From Bacteroidota bacterium (GTDB lineage Bacteria > Bacteroidota > Bacteroidia > Chitinophagales > LD1): 10,273 nucleotides of DNA. The notes beneath the pieces are model-generated. The model was not told where the DNA came from and ran no database searches. It saw only the letters and a list, made by a program, of their open reading frames with translations. Both the position numbers and the translations under genes were made by a program. The DNA lies in assembly GCA_023428205.1 (NCBI GenBank), contig JAEYZB010000273.1:1-10273 (forward strand). Reading direction: 5' to 3'. This document shows positions 5,785-10,273 of the stretch, piece after piece (positions within the stretch are counted from its first letter, which is position 1; every line of letters begins with the position of its first letter).

Positions 5785-6470
5785 AAAGGACGTTCTATTT
5801 GCCCTTAGGCGACCCGGAAAAAGCTGTCTGGCTCGCTAATTTTGCCGAAAAGGCAAAAAACTATGATGTGTTGCTCGGTTTGAGTCCGGCAACAATTACT
5901 AAATTGGAAGATGACCGCGATGCGTTTGTCGCCTCCTTGGTGCTTTTAGAGGCACTTCGGAATAGCGTGGAGGCGGTCACGGCTTTCAAAAACCGACTGC
6001 GTGACGGCAAAACACCTTTGGGTGTGCTGCCGACTTTGCCCACGCTACCGGTTGTGCCGCCTACGCTTCAAAGTGACATTTTTGGGCACGTGCGCCAGTT
6101 GGTGAGAGCCATCAAAGCCAATCCCAATTACACGGAATCGATTGGCGATGATATGCGCATTATTGGTGATGAAATCACCGAAGACCCGAACTTGTGGCAA
6201 CCGAGCCTGAGCGTCAATTTTGTGGCGGGCGCACCGCACCTGAAATGGACGAAAGGGCAAAGCGAGAGCATCAAAATTTGGGTGGATAGAGGCACGGGCT
6301 ACGAACTGCTAATTGTGAGCACGCACAAAGATTACACCGACCACCATGCCCTGCCTGCCGAGGGGCAAACGGCTCTGTGGAAATATAAAGCCGTTTATCT
6401 GCTGCACGATAGCGAAGTCGGGCAAATCAGCCCCGTGCTTGAAGTGGCGGTGACGGGGACGGGAGTGTAA
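5781..6470 (+). CDS. Conserved-type hypothetical protein, helical N-half and Ig/FN3-like C-half
   Basis: 229 residues, without signal peptide or membrane segment. Residues 1-75 look helical (D-P-E-K-A-V-W-L-A-N-F-A-E-K; L-E-A-L-R-N-S-V-E-A-V-T-A-F-K). Residues 80-95 are a Pro-rich linker (L-P-T-L-P-T-L-P-V-V-P-P). Residues 97-132 are again helical, with N-P-N-Y-T-E-S-I-G-D-D. From about 138 the sequence is beta-rich (S-V-N-F-V-A-G-A-P-H-L-K-W, then I-K-I-W-V-D-R and Y-K-A-V-Y-L-L-H-D), resembling an Ig/fibronectin-III fold. From memory it resembles a family of similar-sized hypothetical proteins that share the F-Y-x-P...D...A-V-W-L-x-N-F start and the N-Y-T-E-x-I-G-x-D motif; I could not check this and know of no function. 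It is coupled to the heptad-repeat gene by a 4-base overlap. Base composition is visibly more GC-rich than in the genes after it, which may point to a different history. Confidence 0.75.
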   Translation: MKRTFYLPLGDPEKAVWLANFAEKAKNYDVLLGLSPATITKLEDDRDAFVASLVLLEALRNSVEAVTAFKNRLRDGKTPLGVLPTLPTLPVVPPTLQSDIFGHVRQLVRAIKANPNYTESIGDDMRIIGDEITEDPNLWQPSLSVNFVAGAPHLKWTKGQSESIKIWVDRGTGYELLIVSTHKDYTDHHALPAEGQTALWKYKAVYLLHDSEVGQISPVLEVAVTGTGV

Positions 6471-6480
6471 ATGCAATGGT

Positions 6481-6535
6481 TAATGGATAATTATTAATGA
6501 TTAATGAAAAACAGGACATTGGCAATTATCCATTA
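6481..6535. repeat. 12-base perfect inverted repeat with AT-rich loop
   Basis: TAATGGATAATT (6481-6492) and AATTATCCATTA (6524-6535) are perfect inverted copies around a 31-base AT-rich loop, starting 10 bases after the stop of the upstream gene. One copy of the dispersed CAATGGTTAAT motif overlaps its left arm (6474-6484). It lacks a following T run, so it is not a standard intrinsic terminator. A second, weaker GC hairpin (TCCGC/GCGGA) follows within 6543-6568. Confidence 0.6.
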
Positions 6536-6615
6536 TAAAAGATATCCGCGCAAGCCGAAAAGCGGATTTAAAATAGAGTAGGCAAAAACAATTAAAAAAT
6601 ATGGGGGAGCCTTGC

Positions 6616-6665
6616 ACCACAATAAAACTATTTGTTCGAGTAGTTTTATTGTGGTATTTTTTTTC
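6616..6665 (+). terminator. Strong intrinsic terminator: 15-base stem and T run
   Basis: ACCACAATAAAACTA (6616-6630) and TAGTTTTATTGTGGT (6641-6655) are perfect inverted copies with a 10-base loop, followed by A and a T9 run. It points on the plus strand and would end transcripts from the coupled pair at 5473-6470. It ends only 18 bases before the ATG of the next gene (6684), so that gene must either be transcribed from a promoter inside or just after the hairpin, or be controlled by read-through. Confidence 0.8.
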
Positions 6666-6683
6666 ACAGGTCAATACATAATT

Positions 6684-7415
6684 ATGAATGTAAAAAGTTT
6701 CCTTATCGTTATTCTGTTGAGTCCTTTGTTGCTTTCTGCACAAATGGAATCTATGAGCAGAAAAGAGTATAGACGTTACCGGCACGGAGAAATTAGGCGT
6801 TTTAACGATAGCCTTTTTGACCGTGGCAAATTATTTGCGCAGCACAATCTGTATTTTGCTACGGAGGGAATCTTTAATTTTCTACTTTATGATGATGGGG
6901 CTAATACTTATCTTCGTTACCGTTTAGCGTGGCGACCTGTTATCGGTTATTTTCCTGTAAAACGGCTTTTGATAGGCATTCAACCTGGGGTAGAATATCA
7001 AAAAGGAACGCGCTATACTTCTACAACGGGACAATTTGGGGTGTTGTTCCGATATTATGCAGGAAAGGGAAGAGTTACGTTTATGCCAGAGGTAGGATAT
7101 TACTTTTCAAATACCTATTATAGTACTAGGCGTGGGGCGTTTGAATTTCCGCCAGCGAATAGTAATGAGTACAAAATGCTCAAGCACTATGCGTTTATAG
7201 GAGCAGGATTAAACGTTCGGGTTTGGACATATCTGTCATTCAATTATTCTGTTCGGACATTCTTTTTATTAAAGCAAGTTTCTGATAATGACCGATGGAA
7301 TTTAGACCAGAATTGGGGCATTAGTTTTACGTTCCCAACGATACGTCATCAAATCGGGCAAAAACTGTTTGCCTATCCTAAATTCACCAAATACAAAAAG
7401 TTATACATTCCCTAA
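6684..7415 (+). CDS. Secreted outer-membrane beta-barrel protein, unknown function
   Basis: 243 residues from the ATG at 6684. An in-frame TTG start further upstream (6612) would place codons through a terminator hairpin and is rejected. The start MNVKSFLIVILLSPLLLSAQ is a clear signal peptide with likely cleavage after S-A-Q or S-A. A basic stretch follows (S-R-K-E-Y-R-R-Y-R-H-G-E-I-R-R-F). The remainder is rich in alternating aromatic/hydrophobic strands separated by short turns (Y-L-R-Y-R-L-A-W-R-P-V-I-G-Y-F, G-Q-F-G-V-L-F-R-Y-Y-A, F-M-P-E-V-G-Y-Y-F-S, A-F-I-G-A-G-L-N-V-R-V), as expected of a small barrel of about 8-10 strands. The C-terminus (Y-K-K-L-Y-I-P) does not show a classical terminal Phe. 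It precedes a lipoprotein remnant, echoing the barrel-plus-lipoprotein order further right. Barrel nature is inferred from pattern only; ligand unknown. Confidence 0.75.
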   Translation: MNVKSFLIVILLSPLLLSAQMESMSRKEYRRYRHGEIRRFNDSLFDRGKLFAQHNLYFATEGIFNFLLYDDGANTYLRYRLAWRPVIGYFPVKRLLIGIQPGVEYQKGTRYTSTTGQFGVLFRYYAGKGRVTFMPEVGYYFSNTYYSTRRGAFEFPPANSNEYKMLKHYAFIGAGLNVRVWTYLSFNYSVRTFFLLKQVSDNDRWNLDQNWGISFTFPTIRHQIGQKLFAYPKFTKYKKLYIP

Positions 7416-7450
7416 TTTCCCTTATTTATTAATCAACAAAAAACGAGAAT

Positions 7451-7652
7451 ATGAAAAATATATTGAAAACTGCCATTCTGTTTATGATGTTTGGCGTAAT
7501 AACTATTTCAAGTTGTAAAAAAGACAAGTGCGAAAATAAATCTTGCCCCCTCTTGTCCTCGTTTGTAACGAGGATATAAATTTTCAAAGGTCGGCAGTGG
7601 TGCTGACGCTATGGTTCAGGAAGTGCTTTCTACATTGGCTTTTAAACAATAA
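7451..7652 (+). pseudogene. Remnant of a lipoprotein gene, middle replaced by a palindromic repeat
   Basis: ATG at 7451 opens a 42-codon frame, starting MKNILKTAILFMMFGVITIS followed by S-C-K-K-D-K-C, a lipoprotein signal peptide with lipobox I-S-S-C. Through residue 33 (C-P, base 7549) it parallels the intact lipoprotein at 8574 (A-S-C-K-K-D-K-C...T-C-P). It then enters a repeat with an 8-base hairpin, TCCTCGTT/AACGAGGA (7556-7574), and stops at 7577-7579. In the +1 frame from 7578 a coding-like tail runs to a stop at 7650-7652, reading V-G-S-G-A-D-A-M-V-Q-E-V-L-S-T-L-A-F-K-Q. It resembles the L-S-T-F-K-F ending of many secreted proteins. The picture is of an N-terminus and a C-terminus left after loss or replacement of the middle. 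A functional 42-residue lipopeptide remains possible. Confidence 0.6.
7548..7585. repeat. Palindromic dispersed-type repeat inside the lipoprotein remnant
   Basis: CCCTCTTG, then TCCTCGTT-TGT-AACGAGGA (7556-7574), then TATAAATTTT. The 8-base stem with 3-base loop and the flanking CTCTTG...TATAAA resemble short mobile palindromes of Bacteroidota genomes that I recall in intergenic regions; this recognition is from memory and untested. It sits exactly where similarity to the paralogous lipoprotein ends, so it is the likely cause or scar of the disruption. Confidence 0.6.
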
Positions 7653-7666
7653 CTAAAAGAGTCGGT

Positions 7667-8563
7667 ATGAGTATGGCTATAAAAAATAATGTTTTGTGTT
7701 TATGGAGTATAACGTTGGCTATGCTTCTATCGGCTCTTTTATTCCCTATGGGGAGTAGCGCGCAAGTGTTGCCCAAAGTTCTTCATCAGTTTTCATTTTC
7801 GTATAGTAACGATATTTACTTCCCTGAAAAAATAGAACCCGAATCTGGCGTGTTGCGCTTCAAACCTTTTGCAAAATACGGCTATAAAGTAGAATTGAAT
7901 TATGCCTTTGAAATGAAGATAGGTTTAGGATTTGAATTAGGAATAGCGCAGGGCTTTATCCCTTTTGGAACCCGAGATAATTCGTGGGAAGTTTTTAATG
8001 ACAATACCATATTGCCTAACGGTTTCAAAGGAAATCCCATGGATGGTCCAGATAATAACCGATTAGATGTTTTTTATTTTGATTTTCCGATTAAACTATT
8101 CTATACATTCAAAATTGCACCGAATATTTTTCTCAGACCTAAGGCTGGTATTAGTTTAAAATGTTATTCTAATCATATTGCTCGAACAAGATGGTTTAAC
8201 AACACTGATAATCTGCCTTTTTCTCCTAATGAAGTTATCATTGCTACACTTTATAGTGAGACAGATACGAAGTATCAATATTTTTATCCTGATTTGTTGG
8301 CAGGAGTAGACTTTCTAATACAGCCTAAGAAAGCGAATCACTTTATAAAAATTGGTTTACTGTTGAACTATGGCTTCGTAAGGCGCTTTGCAGGAGCTTA
8401 TGAGTTTGGCAATATGGGATCGCAATACGACTCAAGGGGTAAAATTTACTACGGAAGTAATTATTTCGGCATCAGTTTAGGTTATCACTTTATGAAATAC
8501 AATAAATGGGAAGAATCCCAAAAACCAACCGAAGACAAATATTTATTTAATCCACATTTTTAA
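7667..8563 (+). CDS. Secreted outer-membrane beta-barrel protein (PorT-like pattern), unknown function
   Basis: 298 residues. ATG codons at 7667 and 7673 are both possible; the first is used. The N-terminus is a long signal peptide (residues about 1-33, hydrophobic core L-W-S-I-T-L-A-M-L-L-S-A-L-L-F, cleavage near S-S-A-Q). The mature part has regular beta-barrel strands: H-Q-F-S-F-S-Y-S-N-D, Y-K-V-E-L-N-Y-A-F-E-M-K-I-G-L-G-F-E-L-G-I, F-Y-F-D-F-P-I-K-L-F-Y-T-F, I-F-L-R-P-K-A-G-I-S-L, F-I-K-I-G-L-L-L-N-Y-G-F and S-N-Y-F-G-I-S-L-G-Y-H-F near the end. The sequence F-D-F-P-I-K-L is typical of Bacteroidota porin-family barrels. A short periplasmic or surface tail of about 25 polar residues follows the last strand. 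The next gene, a Cys-rich lipoprotein, starts 10 bases after the stop, so the two are almost certainly co-transcribed. Its relation to the barrel at 6684 is not obvious at sequence level. Confidence 0.78.
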   Translation: MSMAIKNNVLCLWSITLAMLLSALLFPMGSSAQVLPKVLHQFSFSYSNDIYFPEKIEPESGVLRFKPFAKYGYKVELNYAFEMKIGLGFELGIAQGFIPFGTRDNSWEVFNDNTILPNGFKGNPMDGPDNNRLDVFYFDFPIKLFYTFKIAPNIFLRPKAGISLKCYSNHIARTRWFNNTDNLPFSPNEVIIATLYSETDTKYQYFYPDLLAGVDFLIQPKKANHFIKIGLLLNYGFVRRFAGAYEFGNMGSQYDSRGKIYYGSNYFGISLGYHFMKYNKWEESQKPTEDKYLFNPHF

Positions 8564-8573
8564 TCCCAAAACA

Positions 8574-9176
8574 ATGAAAAGAATAATAAAAATAATGACT
8601 ATGATTCTTACTGTGCTTGTATTAGCACTTGCATCGTGTAAGAAAGATAAATGCCAAACTACCACTTGTCCAGCAGGACAAAAATTAGAAAGATTGGGCG
8701 ATGAATGTTATTGCATTCCCGATGCTCCATGTGATACATTTACTTGCTATAATGGTGCAGGGAAAGTATTTTCAGATGATACGTGTTCTTGTCTTTGCAC
8801 GTATGGATATATTGGTCAGCGATGTGAAAAAGTTAATTTAACCGTTGTTGGAGGTACATATGCCGCAGTTGACACTTCAATTGATGATGATGTTTTTTCA
8901 TATAATGCTACAATAGCACTCAATACGGGAACAGGTGCTGGTGTTGTCACTCGATTATTTGATGACTTTTTTACAAATCCTGTTTCAATTAGTATGGCCG
9001 ATAATATTATTTCTATAGCTGACCAAGCTCCTGACAATAATGATTTCAGTATTTATGGAACAGGAACAGTAACTCCGTCTGGAGGAAGTACGGTAAAGAT
9101 AGTTTGGACATATACAATATATGACAGCTCTAATCCTTCCGACCAAAATACCGTTCGTGGCACATGGACAAAGTAA
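8574..9176 (+). CDS. Cys-rich EGF-like lipoprotein
   Basis: 200 residues. Lipoprotein signal peptide (residues 1-21, A-L-A-S before Cys22), so the mature protein is lipidated at Cys22. K-K-D at +2 to +4 is the type of sequence seen in Bacteroidota lipoproteins. Cysteines at 27, 32, 45, 47, 53, 58, 71, 73, 75 and 84 (ten after the lipidated one) cluster in the first 65 mature residues. They finish in C-S-C-L-C-T-Y-G-Y-I-G-Q-R-C-E, the hallmark end of an EGF-like repeat (C-x-C-x-x-G-[YF]-x-G-x-x-C-E). Residues about 88-200 are beta-rich and Asp/Ser/Thr-rich (V-V-G-G-T-Y-A-A-V-D start, T-V-R-G-T-W-T-K end), perhaps a carbohydrate- or protein-binding sandwich. It follows the barrel gene at 7667 by 10 bases. 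Its N-terminus parallels the remnant at 7451. An even number of free cysteines suggests disulfides, hence periplasmic or surface location. The binding partner is unknown. Confidence 0.82.
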   Translation: MKRIIKIMTMILTVLVLALASCKKDKCQTTTCPAGQKLERLGDECYCIPDAPCDTFTCYNGAGKVFSDDTCSCLCTYGYIGQRCEKVNLTVVGGTYAAVDTSIDDDVFSYNATIALNTGTGAGVVTRLFDDFFTNPVSISMADNIISIADQAPDNNDFSIYGTGTVTPSGGSTVKIVWTYTIYDSSNPSDQNTVRGTWTK

Positions 9177-9188
9177 TAATTACCAGCT

Positions 9189-9213
9189 GGCGTGAGTGTT
9201 TTGCACTCGTGCC
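9189..9213. repeat. 10-base hairpin after the lipoprotein gene
   Basis: GGCGTGAGTG and CACTCGTGCC pair over 10 positions with two G-T wobbles around a TTTTG loop, starting 13 bases after the stop. No T run follows directly. It resembles the short extragenic palindromes elsewhere in the window and lies just before the true terminator at 9220. Confidence 0.6.
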
Positions 9214-9219
9214 GTAAAT

Positions 9220-9256
9220 AAAAAGGCGCAAGCGGAAAACATTTGCGCCTTTTTAT
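9220..9256 (+). terminator. Bidirectional intrinsic terminator after the barrel/lipoprotein block
   Basis: AAAAAGGCGCAA, an 11-base loop (9232-9242), then TTGCGCCTTTTT form a stem of 7 GC-rich pairs extended by 5 A-T pairs, followed by ATTTTT. The A run on one side and T run on the other allow termination in both directions. It closes the 7667-9176 transcription unit. Confidence 0.85.
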
Positions 9257-9260
9257 TTTT

Positions 9261-9296
9261 GAAATGGGTGAAAAAAACGAGCACGTTTTGCTCGCA
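9261..9296 (-). repeat. Dispersed terminator-shaped repeat, best copy
   Basis: Plus strand: GAAATGGGTG, A7, then CGAGCA-CGTTT-TGCTCG (9278-9294). Read on the minus strand this is a perfect 6-base stem and 5-base loop followed by T7, an ideal intrinsic terminator, but no minus-strand gene lies to the right to be terminated. Other copies or parts: 2813-2850 (near full length), 5171-5200 (degenerate), 4871-4886 (left part only), and 1241-1255 (TGCTCG plus T7 on the plus strand, after pdxJ). A matching 14-mer (CGTGCTCGTTTTTT) also occurs inside the DjlA-like coding region at 1543-1556. Confidence 0.7.
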
Positions 9297-9299
9297 AAC

Positions 9300-9338
9300 A
9301 ATTAACCATTGACAATTAACCATTATATTTTAGTTTTC
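9300..9338 (+). promoter_or_regulatory. Period-14 repeat and possible promoter of the PASTA gene
   Basis: AATTAACCATT occurs at 9300-9310 and 9314-9324, the inverse of the motif doubled at 4653-4677. Overlapping it, TTG at 9309-9311 and TAGTTTTC at 9331-9338 are 19 bases apart, close to the Bacteroidota housekeeping promoter (TTG, about 19 bases, TAnnTTTG) with one mismatch. The predicted transcript start would be about 10 bases before the ATG at 9355, a rather short leader. The repeat is certain, the promoter is a weak inference. Confidence 0.3.
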
Positions 9339-9354
9339 CGCTTCAAACGCAAGC

Positions 9355-10203
9355 ATGTTAAAGCGCATTTTCACGAAACCTGTTTTGATAAATCTTGGAA
9401 TTGCTTTAGGCATTATCCTGATTTTATTGATTTTGATGAATTGGATTTTATCCATTTATACGCGGCATGGGCAGAGCCTTTCGGTACCTGACGTAAAAGG
9501 GAAAACGCTGGAACAAGCCGAAGATATTTTGAACGATGCCGATATGGAATATAAAATTTTAGATTCTGCATATATGGCGAATATGCCTCCTAACACCATT
9601 ATAGACCAAACCCCGAAACCCGAAACAAAAGTAAAAGGCGGGCGCACCATTTACCTGACGCTGAATGCCTATAATGTTCCCACGATAGAGCTGCCGGATT
9701 TGATTGGAAAAAGTTCGTTCAAGTACGCCAAAATGCAATTGGAAAGTTACGGATTGAAAGTGGGCGAACCGATTTACAGACCATCGCCACATCAAAACGC
9801 GCTGTTAGATATTTTGCTGAATGGACAATCCGTTACCGCAAAAACAAAAATCCCGAAGGGCTCGGAAGTGATTTTAGTTATTGGACAAGGATTTTCAGGA
9901 GAAGAAGTACAGGTTCCGTATTTAATTGGGCTTTCGTATCGCGAAGCCTTGAAAAAACTGAAGAACGATTTTGGATTGAATACGGGCGCAGTGGTGGTGG
10001 AAGATGATGTAACGGATACGCTAAACGCGATTGTTTATCGCCAAAGTCCTGACTTTTCAGTAGGGCGCAAAATTCGTGAAGGGGAAGAAATAGATGTGTT
10101 CATTGCTAAAACATTGCCCTCTACTATTTCGGTGAATCCTGACTTTTATTCCATTCCAAAAAACGAGGAGGGTAGCGAAGAAGCGACCGAAAATCCCGAA
10201 TAA
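9355..10203 (+). CDS. Membrane-anchored protein with three PASTA domains
   Basis: 282 residues. Residues 11-34 form one membrane segment preceded by a basic tail (M-L-K-R-I-F-T-K), giving N-in topology with the rest in the periplasm. Three PASTA repeats follow at about 41-106 (S-V-P-D-V-K-G-K-T-L-E-Q-A), 111-177 (E-L-P-D-L-I-G-K-S) and 184-251 (Q-V-P-Y-L-I-G-L-S-Y-R-E-A), each with the usual V-P-x-[VL]-x-G start and a closing G-x-x-[IV]-x-[LV] strand (for example G-G-R-T-I-Y-L-T-L). The last 30 residues are polar and acidic. PASTA domains bind peptidoglycan fragments or beta-lactams in kinases and penicillin-binding proteins of other phyla. Here neither a kinase nor a transpeptidase domain is present, a form common in Bacteroidota. 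A role in sensing or binding cell-wall material is inferred. Confidence 0.9.
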   Translation: MLKRIFTKPVLINLGIALGIILILLILMNWILSIYTRHGQSLSVPDVKGKTLEQAEDILNDADMEYKILDSAYMANMPPNTIIDQTPKPETKVKGGRTIYLTLNAYNVPTIELPDLIGKSSFKYAKMQLESYGLKVGEPIYRPSPHQNALLDILLNGQSVTAKTKIPKGSEVILVIGQGFSGEEVQVPYLIGLSYREALKKLKNDFGLNTGAVVVEDDVTDTLNAIVYRQSPDFSVGRKIREGEEIDVFIAKTLPSTISVNPDFYSIPKNEEGSEEATENPE

Positions 10204-10248
10204 CAATATTTTTTGAACCCAGCCGTTTCTGATTGAACGAATGATACT

Positions 10249-10273
10249 ATGCGAAAATTTCTGACCCTTTATT
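10249..10273 (+). CDS. Possible start of a further secreted protein (partial)
   Basis: ATG at 10249 begins M-R-K-F-L-T-L-Y and stays open to the window end, 45 bases after the PASTA stop. The basic-then-hydrophobic start fits a signal peptide. An alternative ATG at 10241 in another frame stops after seven codons. Eight codons are too few for any assignment. Confidence 0.35.

Noticed and set aside
6612..6683. Upstream TTG start for the first barrel gene
   Set aside because: It would translate through a perfect terminator hairpin and move the signal peptide 24 residues inward; ATG 6684 gives a standard signal peptide.
6501..6785. Minus-strand 94-codon ORF between the coupled pair and the barrel gene
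   Set aside because: It runs through the terminator hairpin and inverted repeat, and its translation is Cys/Phe/His-rich without any recognisable feature.
9053..9301. Minus-strand 82-codon ORF over the end of the lipoprotein gene
   Set aside because: It crosses two hairpins and a terminator and is antisense to a supported gene.

Overview
The window looks like chromosomal DNA of a member of the Bacteroidota. Evidence: lipoproteins of the N-terminal 'S-C-K-K-D-K-C' type, a PdxJ with the HPRPDERHI motif, a stand-alone PASTA protein with one N-terminal membrane anchor, an OprP/O-like porin of the kind found in this phylum, A-rich translation starts without clear Shine-Dalgarno sequences, and many dispersed hairpin repeats between genes. 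A genus cannot be assigned from the sequence alone.

Layout. Positions 1-435 (minus) hold the N-terminal third or so of an outer-membrane porin cut by the window edge. Divergent from it is pdxJ (511-1236, plus; vitamin B6 synthesis). Converging on pdxJ is a minus-strand group of three genes: an MsbA-like ABC exporter (4612-2840), lgt for lipoprotein diacylglyceryl transfer (2735-1962) and a DjlA-like TerB/J-domain co-chaperone (1972-1262), the last two overlapping by 11 bases. All three fit a cell-envelope theme.

Positions 4613-5472 form an 860-base gene-poor stretch packed with repeats: a period-14 direct repeat, a perfect palindrome, two REP-like double-hairpin elements in opposite orientation, a hairpin-rich segment with tiny opposing ORFs, and an imperfect 25-base direct repeat. 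After it comes a translationally coupled pair (ATGA overlap): a small protein made mainly of eight 7-residue repeats (5473-5784) and a 229-residue protein with a possible Ig/FN3-like C-terminal half (5781-6470).

Positions 6684-9176 form a secretory block, visibly more AT-rich than its surroundings: outer-membrane barrel (6684-7415), wreck of a lipoprotein gene containing a palindromic repeat (7451-7652), second barrel (7667-8563) and an intact Cys-rich EGF-like lipoprotein (8574-9176). The broken and the intact lipoproteins share their N-terminal signature, suggesting a repeated barrel-plus-lipoprotein arrangement with one copy decaying. A strong terminator closes the block. A PASTA-domain protein (9355-10203) and the first codons of a possible further gene end the window.

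The most unusual item is the heptad-repeat protein, whose repeat units differ almost only by amino-acid-changing substitutions, with alternating Gly/Arg at the last position. The second theme is the density of terminator-shaped and REP-like dispersed repeats. No RNA polymerase, tRNA, rRNA, CRISPR array or intact transposase was seen.
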